A DNA stretch of 6,426 nucleotides from Pseudomonadota bacterium (GTDB lineage Bacteria; Pseudomonadota; Gammaproteobacteria; Steroidobacterales; Steroidobacteraceae). Made by a program: the position numbers and the translations under genes. Of the stretch, positions 1 to 5,074 are shown in pieces. The number at the start of each line of letters is the position of its first letter. Position 1 is the stretch's first letter. The notes beneath the pieces were generated by a model that did no database searches, was not told the origin of the DNA, and saw nothing but the letters and a program-made list of their open reading frames with translations. The stretch covers positions 1-6,426 of the forward strand of contig JAEZFW010000048.1 of the NCBI GenBank assembly GCA_023417315.1, in the 5' to 3' direction.

Positions 1-12
1 AGAAGCAGCACC

Positions 13-40
13 GTTCACCGTTCGCTGTTCACCGTTCGCC
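13..40. repeat. Four-unit heptamer tandem array at the queD 3' end
   Basis: Four consecutive 7-bp units are seen: gttcacc, gttcgct, gttcacc, gttcgcc. They can also be read as two 13-bp copies of gttcaccgttcgc at 13-25 and 27-39. The array covers the queD stop codon (29-31) and continues downstream of it. Its function is unknown; it may be an intergenic repeat family that has grown into the gene end. The window edge hides its full extent. Confidence 0.7.
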
Positions 41-388
41 CTCGTAAGAGCAACCACCCGTGCACGTCTCGTGCACGACGACGCGACTGAGCAGCGGCAG
101 CTTCCCTTTCATCTCATCCCATATCCAGCGAGCGAGATTCTCGCTCGTGGGATTCTCCAGGCCCGGGACCTCGTTCAGGTAATGATGGTCGAGCCGATCG
201 AAAGTGGGCTGAAATGCAGCTCGCACCTCGGCGAAGTCCATGACCCAGCCGGAATGCGGATCGACATCGCCCGTGAGATGCAGCTCTATGCGAAACGAGT
301 GGCCATGCAATCGCGCACACTTGTGACCTGCAGGCACATTCGGTAATCGATGAGCGGCTTCGATCGTGAAAGAGCGAAACAGATTCAT
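29..388 (-). CDS. queD: 6-carboxy-5,6,7,8-tetrahydropterin synthase (QueD)
   Basis: QueD converts 7,8-dihydroneopterin triphosphate to 6-carboxytetrahydropterin in the cytoplasm, an early step of the queuosine (7-deazaguanine) pathway for tRNA wobble modification. The 119-residue product aligns almost end to end with E. coli QueD (121 aa, recalled). The zinc ligands are visible as H13 (EAAHRLP) and H28/H30 (LHGHSF). The catalytic cysteine is C24 (GHKCARLHGH), the Asp-His pair is D67-H68 (RLDHHYLN), and the substrate-binding Glu is E107 (HETCTGGC). The frame stays open upstream to an ATG at 493, but those 35 extra residues match nothing in the family, so the ATG at 386-388 (MNLFRSF) is chosen. 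No strong ribosome binding site precedes either ATG. A terminator lies upstream (495-523), so queD probably has its own promoter within 389-490. The last codons and stop fall in a heptamer repeat. No other queuosine gene is in the window. Confidence 0.95.
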   Translation of the reverse strand: MNLFRSFTIEAAHRLPNVPAGHKCARLHGHSFRIELHLTGDVDPHSGWVMDFAEVRAAFQPTFDRLDHHYLNEVPGLENPTSENLARWIWDEMKGKLPLLSRVVVHETCTGGCSYEGER

Positions 389-494
389 GGGATCGCTATA
401 GTTAGGTGACAGTGCGCCGTCATGGAGCCATGTTCGCTCGAGCGTCGTCAACTCGACTGTTACACGGGTGACCGGTAACCCGCTCGCGGTCACG

Positions 495-523
495 AAAAAG
501 GGCGCCGTTTCGAGCGCCCTTTT
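495..523 (-). terminator. Rho-independent terminator, minus strand, possibly bidirectional
   Basis: A perfect stem is formed by aaaagggcgc (496-505) and gcgccctttt (514-523) with an 8-base loop. Read on the minus strand, the GC-rich stem is followed by five T residues (499-495), the classical intrinsic-terminator layout. On the plus strand it is followed by four T residues, so it could also act weakly in that direction. It lies about 40 bases beyond the stop of the cysteine-rich gene and just over 100 bases before queD, so it most likely ends the former's transcript and insulates queD. Confidence 0.8.
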
Positions 524-538
524 GAGATTGCCGTCCTG

Positions 539-560
539 TTGCCGTCGCTAGCGACGGCAA
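539..560. repeat. 22-bp perfect palindrome after the cysteine-rich gene
   Basis: The arm ttgccgtcgct (539-549) is followed directly by its exact reverse complement (550-560). The outer 8 bases, ttgccgtc, also occur as a direct copy at 528-535. The palindrome begins 5 bases after the stop codon of the minus-strand gene at 566. In RNA it would fold as a roughly 9-bp stem with a 4-base loop. No T-run follows it, so it is not a complete intrinsic terminator by itself. It could assist the terminator at 495-523, protect the mRNA 3' end, or be a protein-binding site or REP-like unit. Confidence 0.7.
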
Positions 561-565
561 ACGAA

Positions 566-925
566 TCAAGCTGCTTTGCGTCGACGCGAGCTCGATACGC
601 AGCTGCACGTACCGCAGGTGCAACGAATGGCATTGCAGTCCGAGCACACCGTGAAGTCGACCGAGCCGTAGTGCCGACGGCACTGTTCGCAATAGGGCTT
701 GCGACGGCTCGAACGCGCGGCGCGATATGTCTGCACCTGCTCGATGGCTTCTTCGCACGGCTGGAGATCTTTGCTTACGATCGAGCGCAAGAACGTGCTC
801 GAGCCCATGATGCCCACCTTGAACAGACGCATCTGCTCGCGTGCCAATCCCATTTGGGCCACTGGATCGTAAATCACGACGCCGAGCTTAGGATGAACGA
901 AAACCTGAAACGAATCGGCACTCAT
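566..925 (-). CDS. Hypothetical cysteine-rich, probable zinc-binding protein
   Basis: I do not recognise this 119-residue protein. Residues 1-70 hold a mixed hydrophobic/polar domain (FQVFVHPKLGVVIYDP near the start), with no signal peptide or membrane segment. Residues 71-76 are basic. The C-terminal third has two CxxC pairs, C79/C82 and C94/C97, 11 residues apart, as in zinc ribbons or treble clefs. A dense tail follows with C102, C104, C107 and C109 (RCTCGTCSC), then a basic end (SSSRRRKAA). Nine of 119 residues are Cys, which suggests binding of zinc or another metal; nucleic-acid binding is possible because of the basic flanks. The ATG at 923-925 has only a weak AAGAG-like site about 10 bases upstream. 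The minus-strand reading is preferred over the overlapping plus-strand frame because of the ordered Cys spacing and the terminator positioned downstream of its stop. Confidence 0.65.
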   Translation of the reverse strand: MSADSFQVFVHPKLGVVIYDPVAQMGLAREQMRLFKVGIMGSSTFLRSIVSKDLQPCEEAIEQVQTYRAARSSRRKPYCEQCRRHYGSVDFTVCSDCNAIRCTCGTCSCVSSSRRRKAA

Positions 926-974
926 GACACGGAACTCTTGGGAAGGATCTATCGGTGGGCTTAACGCGGGCGCA

Positions 975-1004
975 ATTGTGCTGCAATAGGCCCTTCATAA
1001 TCAA
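975..1004 (-). promoter_or_regulatory. Candidate promoter for the cysteine-rich gene
   Basis: On the minus strand, TTGATT (1004-999) and CACAAT (980-975) each match 4 of 6 bases of the sigma-70 -35 and -10 consensus, with an 18-bp spacer. Transcription would start near 968, giving a leader of roughly 40 bases. It lies in the 128-base gap after rlmKL, where no clear rlmKL terminator is visible, so read-through from rlmKL is an alternative. Confidence 0.25.
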
Positions 1005-1053
1005 TCGGACGATCTCGAAATTTTCCTTGGGATTTAACGTATAACGCGTCTTC

Positions 1054-3252
1054 CTATTCAGCACGAGCGGAATTCGATTCCACTTTCAACTCGCGAAGCC
1101 GCAGCAAATAGCAGGTATGAATTCGCGGGTTGCGAGCGAAGTCTCGTGGCAGTGTGTCGCGAGTGAGATCGCGCACCTCGAATTGAGGCAGCACATTTGT
1201 GTCGAGCTTGAAGCGCGTGTAATTGTTGGAAAACACGATCGCACCTTTCGGCGCGAGCAATCGTGAAGCCAATGACAACAAGCGTGCATGATCGCGCTGC
1301 ACATCGAAATCGTGCGTCATGCGCTTCGATCGAGAATGTGTGGGCGGATCGATGAACATCAAGTCATAGCGCCGGGCGCTGCTACTATTTTCTTCGAGCC
1401 ACGCGAGACAATCCGCTTGCACGAATCCGTGCTGCGGCCCAGCCAAATCGTTCAGGGCCAGATTGCGCTTTGCCCAGTCGAGATAGGTCCGCGACATATC
1501 GATCGTGGTCGAGGCCAGCGCGCCTCCACCGGCTGCATAGACGGTTGCGGTGCCGGTGTAGGCGAACAGGTTCAGGAAGCGACCGCCCTTCGCGAGCTCG
1601 CCTACGTAGCGACGCGTAAGACGATGATCGAGGAACAGTCCGGTATCTAAGTAATCAGAGAAATTCACGGCGAACCGATACGGGTGCTCGCGAACGATCT
1701 CGAAAACACGCTCCGAATCGAGCTTCTCATACTGCGCACCGCCCTTTTGTTGCTTGCGTTCGCGGATGAACATCTGCTCGGGCTGGACCCCGAGCACGTG
1801 CGGGATCACTGCGAGTGCCTCGCGCCTGCGCCAGCGCGCAGCTTGCACATCGATCGTCTTGGGTGCGGCATATTCCTGCACCACGATCCACCGCTTCGCG
1901 TCGCCATCGCCGTAGTGATCGATCGCGAATGAGTACTCGGGCATGTCCGCATCGTAGATGCGAAAACAATCGACTTGCTCCGAGCGTGCCCATTCCCATG
2001 CCTGCTTCCAGTTCTTGCGCAAGCGGTTCTCGAACATCTGAGCACCGGGTCGCGCACGAATCTGTTCGGCGTCGGGCGGCGCTTTCCTCTCGCTCGCAGC
2101 AAGCTGCTCTGGGCGCAAGTCGAATCTCAGCAGCCGACACTCGATGCGACCGTTGAAGAGTGTGTGCGTGCGGCGGGCGTTGATGCCGAGCGCCTTTGCG
2201 AGCGGCGGATTGCCCGTGAGCACCGCGGCATTCCACCCAACGAAGTGCTCGCGCAACTTGCTGCCCAGCGTCGCGTAAAGCTCCTCGAGGCGCTCGCGAT
2301 CTCCGATGCGTTCGCCGTAAGGCGGATTCGTCGCCAGCAGTCCCTGCTCCCCCGTGTCGTTCGAGAGTGCTGCCAGCTCGCGACGCTCGAAATGGACGTG
2401 GCCTCGCAGCCGCGCACGCTCCGCGTTCTCGTTTGCCGCACGAATCGCTGACGCATCTGCGTCATAACCTCGAAGCACGATTCGACTGCTGGCGCGCGCG
2501 TCTCGCCTGGAGCGCGCTTCCTCGCTGAGCTGCGCCCAAAGTGCACGATCATGTCCGCGCCAGCGAATGAACCCGAAATGGCTTCGCAGTACGCCAGGCG
2601 CGATATCAAGGGCCATCAGCGCCGCTTCGATTACCAAGGTGCCAGAACCGCACATGGGATCGACGAAGGCTCCGCCTGCGCTTGCGATTGCAGGCCACCC
2701 CGCACGCAGCAAGACTGCTGCCGCGAGATTTTCCTTGAGCGGCGCCGCCACTCCGCGTGCGCGGTACGCGCGCCGATGCAAGCTCTCGCCCGAAAGATCG
2801 ATGCTCACTGTCGCGCGATCGCGATCGAGCCGGACATCGACGCGTACATCCGGCTGCTCCACATCGATTGACGGACGTTCGCCCGATCGAGCACGGAACT
2901 GATCGACGATGGCATCCTTGGTCTTGAGCGCACCGAAGTGTGTGTGGGTGATGCCAGTGGAGGAGCCGCCGAACTCGATCGCCAGGGTTCCCGTGGGATG
3001 AATGTGCTCACTCCAATCGATCGTGGACACACCGTTGTAGAGCTCTTCGGATGTCGCTGCGGGAACCGTCGCGATCGGCAGCAGAATGCGCGATGCGGTT
3101 CGCGACCAAAGGCATGCACGGTAGGCGACCGCCAACGTTCCTTCGAACTCCACGCCCAACTTGAACTCGCGCGTCTTGCTTGCGCCGCAATCTCGCAATT
3201 CGGAGGCGGTCAGATCGGCTACACCAGGAGGACAAGAGGCAAAGAAGAGCAT
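1054..3252 (-). CDS. rlmKL: Bifunctional 23S rRNA methyltransferase RlmKL (m2G2445 / m7G2069)
   Basis: This fused SAM-dependent enzyme methylates 23S rRNA at G2445 (N2, RlmL half) and G2069 (N7, RlmK half) during large-subunit assembly. The 732-residue product is slightly longer than E. coli RlmKL (702, recalled). A THUMP region covers roughly residues 45-155. The RlmL domain follows, with SAM motif VDPMCGSGTLVIEA (197-210) and catalytic NPPYGER (309-315). The linker and RlmK domain start near 405 (ENRLRKNWKQAWEWAR). The second SAM site is FLNLFAYTGTATVYA (559-573), followed by IDMSRTYLDWAKRNL (584-598), the catalytic-loop motif FIDPPTHSRSKRM (633-645) and DFARNPRIHTCYLL near the C-terminus. 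Both active-site motifs are intact, so both activities are expected. The start MLFFASCPPG matches the family N-terminus, although no clear Shine-Dalgarno precedes it. It lies 133 bases downstream of the amidase gene on the same strand; co-transcription is uncertain. Confidence 0.97.
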   Translation of the reverse strand: MLFFASCPPGVADLTASELRDCGASKTREFKLGVEFEGTLAVAYRACLWSRTASRILLPIATVPAATSEELYNGVSTIDWSEHIHPTGTLAIEFGGSSTGITHTHFGALKTKDAIVDQFRARSGERPSIDVEQPDVRVDVRLDRDRATVSIDLSGESLHRRAYRARGVAAPLKENLAAAVLLRAGWPAIASAGGAFVDPMCGSGTLVIEAALMALDIAPGVLRSHFGFIRWRGHDRALWAQLSEEARSRRDARASSRIVLRGYDADASAIRAANENAERARLRGHVHFERRELAALSNDTGEQGLLATNPPYGERIGDRERLEELYATLGSKLREHFVGWNAAVLTGNPPLAKALGINARRTHTLFNGRIECRLLRFDLRPEQLAASERKAPPDAEQIRARPGAQMFENRLRKNWKQAWEWARSEQVDCFRIYDADMPEYSFAIDHYGDGDAKRWIVVQEYAAPKTIDVQAARWRRREALAVIPHVLGVQPEQMFIRERKQQKGGAQYEKLDSERVFEIVREHPYRFAVNFSDYLDTGLFLDHRLTRRYVGELAKGGRFLNLFAYTGTATVYAAGGGALASTTIDMSRTYLDWAKRNLALNDLAGPQHGFVQADCLAWLEENSSSARRYDLMFIDPPTHSRSKRMTHDFDVQRDHARLLSLASRLLAPKGAIVFSNNYTRFKLDTNVLPQFEVRDLTRDTLPRDFARNPRIHTCYLLRLRELKVESNSARAE

Positions 3253-3385
3253 GAGCGACTGGAGGCTTATCGCCCCATGAGTAAAGTGACGGAGGTGGTG
3301 AAGATGCTAACGGGCCGGAATGCAGGCGCGCGACACTCGCACACCTGTGCACGCTGCGCCAGACAAATCGGCCCAGACAAATAGA

Positions 3386-4258
3386 CTAAGAGCGGCGAGC
3401 GTTTCCGTCCAAGGTCAGGATCGGACCATACAGGTCGGGCCGACGGTCGCGAAACACGCCCCACGATTCACGGTAGGCACGGATCTGTTCCAAATCGAAG
3501 CTAGCCGTGAGCACGGTTTCGCTCGCGCGATCGGCTTGCTTCACGATCGCACCGGTGTGATCCGCGATGAACGAGGAACCGTAATAGGTCACGGTCCAGT
3601 TGCCGCCCTGCTCCGTCCCGATGCGGTTGGAGGCGATCACGGGCATCACATTCGCCGCCGCGTGCCCTTGCATGGCTCGCTGCCAATGATCGCGGGAATC
3701 GATGCTCAGATCCTGAGGCTCCGAACCGATCGCAGTCGGGAAGAAGAGCATCTCAGCACCCATCAATGCCATGGTACGCGCCGTCTCTGGGAACCATTGA
3801 TCCCAGCAAATCGCGACGCCGATCGTCCCGAAGCGCGTGCGCCACACTTTGAAGCCGGTATCGCCGGGCGAGAAATAAAACTTCTCGTGATAACCAGGGC
3901 TCTCCGGAATGTGCGACTTGCGATAGGTGCCGAGCAACTCGCCACCCGCATCGATGATCGCAATCGAATTGTAGAAAGCATTGCCCGCCCGCTCGTACAC
4001 ACTCGCAGGGAGAGCTACGTTGAGCTCGCGCGCGAGCTCTTGGAATCGTTTTACAGCTGGATTCTCCGAGATTGGCTGAGCGATCGAGAAGAACTTCGTG
4101 TCATGGCCCTTGCAGAAATACGGCGTCTCGAACAGCTCCTGGATCAGGATGATGTTCGCACCCTGCCCCGCCGCGTCACGAATCACGCGCTCCGCGCGCG
4201 CGAGATTCTCGGTGCGATCATCGGTGCAGGCGAATTGAGTGGCGGCGACGGTGACCAT
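3386..4258 (-). CDS. aguB: N-carbamoylputrescine amidase (nitrilase superfamily)
   Basis: This cytoplasmic hydrolase converts N-carbamoylputrescine to putrescine, CO2 and ammonia, the last step of the agmatine route to putrescine. The 290-residue length is usual for AguB. The nitrilase Glu-Lys-Cys triad is visible as E41 (ILIQELFETPYFC), K114 (YRKSHIPESPGYHEKFYF) and C151 (GVAICWDQWFPETAR). The segments KSHIPE-PGY-EK and CWDQWFPE are characteristic of the carbamoylputrescine amidase branch rather than generic nitrilases. The start at 4256-4258 gives the expected MVTVAATQFACT N-terminus; an AAGA lies immediately upstream but too close to be a good ribosome site. No agmatine deiminase (AguA) gene is in the window. 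The upstream neighbour on the same strand is a PuuR-type regulator, consistent with polyamine metabolism. The leader is occupied by the repeat at 4271-4394. The exact amide substrate is inferred from family motifs. Confidence 0.9.
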   Translation of the reverse strand: MVTVAATQFACTDDRTENLARAERVIRDAAGQGANIILIQELFETPYFCKGHDTKFFSIAQPISENPAVKRFQELARELNVALPASVYERAGNAFYNSIAIIDAGGELLGTYRKSHIPESPGYHEKFYFSPGDTGFKVWRTRFGTIGVAICWDQWFPETARTMALMGAEMLFFPTAIGSEPQDLSIDSRDHWQRAMQGHAAANVMPVIASNRIGTEQGGNWTVTYYGSSFIADHTGAIVKQADRASETVLTASFDLEQIRAYRESWGVFRDRRPDLYGPILTLDGNARRS

Positions 4259-4270
4259 TCTTGCGTATGG

Positions 4271-4394
4271 AAGTGATGAAGGTGATGAAGGCGATGGACG
4301 TCAGACGCCTCGCACTATGGAGGCACAAACTGCAAATGCAAGCGACGCTGTGTGGCCTACATGACTTTCATCACTTACATCACCTTCATCACTT
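4271..4394. repeat. 124-bp MITE-like element with 17-bp terminal inverted repeats
   Basis: The sequence aagtgatgaaggtgatg (4271-4287) is exactly reverse-complementary to 4378-4394, leaving a 90-base interior. Both ends are built from 9-bp units (gtgatgaag on the left; its complement cttcatcac and variants on the right, extending back to about 4361). A small internal stem, gcctc/gaggc (4307-4311 with 4320-4324), lies in the loop. The element fills almost the whole gap between the regulator and amidase genes. It touches the regulator's stop codon (4394-4396). No target-site duplication is evident. It may be a non-autonomous repeat or a BIME-like pair, and if co-transcribed it would form a long RNA hairpin between the two genes. 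Confidence 0.65.
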
Positions 4395-4942
4395 TAGAAC
4401 GTCGGGGGCGTACTCGCGCTGATAATCTCACACGGCTCATCGCCCACATTGCGAAAGCGATGTGGGACGGCGCTCGTGAAGTAGTACGCATCGCCTGCAG
4501 TGAGAAGGCGCGCTTGCCCGCCTACGGTGAGCTCGATGCGGCCTGCGACGATCACGCCGCCTTCCTCGCCTTTGTGACTGAGCATGTCTGCTCCCGTGTC
4601 GGCTTTCGGGCGGTAGCGCTCGTGCATGATCGTCATTGCGCGATTGGGACGCTTCGCGGCGACCAGCCGCAGTGAGACGTCCCGATCGCCGATGTCGGTG
4701 AGCTCGTCACGCGCAAAGAACACCTGCGGATTGGATTGCAGATCGAGCGTGAAGAACTCAGCAAGCGACATCGGCACTCCATCGAGCACCTTTTTCAAGG
4801 AGCTCACCGACGGGCTCACCCGATTCTGCTCGATGAGCGAGATCGTGCCGTTGGTGACGCCCGCCCGTTTAGCCAGCTCGCGCTGCGACAAGCCATACAT
4901 GACCCGGACTGCGCGCAAATGCTCACCCACATCGATGCTCAT
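4394..4942 (-). CDS. puuR: PuuR-like transcriptional regulator (XRE HTH + cupin)
   Basis: This is a predicted DNA-binding regulator of polyamine metabolism. Residue numbers count from an ATG at 4943-4945. An XRE-type helix-turn-helix occupies about 8-62 (GLSQRELAKRAGVTNGTISL, then IEQNRVSPSVSSLKKVL). A small cupin sensor domain covers about 108-178, with HKGEEGG at 124-130 and PHRFRN at 161-166. The ending IISASTPPTF closely resembles the E. coli PuuR ending, and the length (182-183) is near PuuR's 185 (both recalled). E. coli PuuR is a putrescine-responsive repressor; the ligand here is inferred. There are two adjacent ATGs. The second (4940-4942) is preferred because GGGGTG lies 7 bases before it but only 4 before the first. 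It is divergent from the aminotransferase gene and upstream of aguB, so it probably controls one or both. Its stop codon overlaps the 9-bp-unit repeat. Confidence 0.88.
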   Translation of the reverse strand: MSIDVGEHLRAVRVMYGLSQRELAKRAGVTNGTISLIEQNRVSPSVSSLKKVLDGVPMSLAEFFTLDLQSNPQVFFARDELTDIGDRDVSLRLVAAKRPNRAMTIMHERYRPKADTGADMLSHKGEEGGVIVAGRIELTVGGQARLLTAGDAYYFTSAVPHRFRNVGDEPCEIISASTPPTF

Positions 4943-4960
4943 CATTCACCCCAGCGCAAG

Positions 4961-5018
4961 GAACGCCGTTTAGAATAATCGACAGACGCGCCAACGACCA
5001 GCGACAATTGCGGCGTTC
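4961..5018. promoter_or_regulatory. Spaced inverted repeat in the divergent promoter region
   Basis: The octamer gaacgccg (4961-4968) has its exact reverse complement cggcgttc at 5011-5018, about 50 bases centre to centre, close to five helical turns. The repeat brackets a minus-strand -10-like TATTCT (4977-4972) that could serve the regulator with a leader of about 22 bases. This is a candidate operator for the adjacent regulator. An 8-bp match could arise by chance, and it does not resemble the E. coli PuuR box. Confidence 0.3.
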
Positions 5019-5041
5019 TTCCCGCGCGCTGTTTATTTTCT

Positions 5042-5047
5042 TATCAT
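5042..5047 (+). promoter_or_regulatory. Candidate -10 element for the aminotransferase gene
   Basis: TATCAT matches 5 of 6 bases of the sigma-70 -10 consensus and sits in the T-rich stretch 5031-5052, the most AT-rich part of the gap. It would start transcription near 5054, about 20 bases before the ATG. No good -35 box is seen at the right distance, which would fit an activated promoter or simply a wrong call. A second -10-like hexamer, TAGAAT, lies at 4971-4976. Confidence 0.3.
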
Positions 5048-5074
5048 CTTCTCCCTGCTACCACGAGACCGTCC

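Noticed and set aside
389..493. N-terminal extension of queD to an upstream ATG at 491-493
   Set aside because: The 35 extra residues resemble no QueD N-terminus, and that start would lie directly against the terminator hairpin, leaving almost no leader.
539..964. 141-codon open frame on the plus strand opposite the cysteine-rich gene
   Set aside because: Ala/Arg-rich composition without a recognisable domain, typical of an antisense shadow; it begins inside the palindrome, and the minus-strand frame has ordered Cys motifs and a terminator.
1815..2451. Several long open frames on both strands inside rlmKL
   Set aside because: All overlap the strongly conserved RlmKL coding frame and have shadow-type Arg/Ala/Ser-rich translations with no domains.
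3339..3350. Short hairpin gcaca-cc-tgtgc in the aguB-rlmKL gap
   Set aside because: A 5-bp stem with a 2-base loop and no T-run is too weak to call a terminator or operator.
3360..3383. Direct repeat of cagacaaat (3360-3368 and 3375-3383) near the aguB stop
   Set aside because: Only two 9-bp copies with no further structure; could be chance and has no clear role.
4267..4422. 51-codon plus-strand frame MEVMKVMKAM... with a His-rich stretch (HDFHHLHHLHHF)
   Set aside because: The peptide pattern follows directly from the 9-bp repeat units, which keep frame because 9 is a multiple of 3. It has no good ribosome site and runs into the antisense of the regulator's 3' end.
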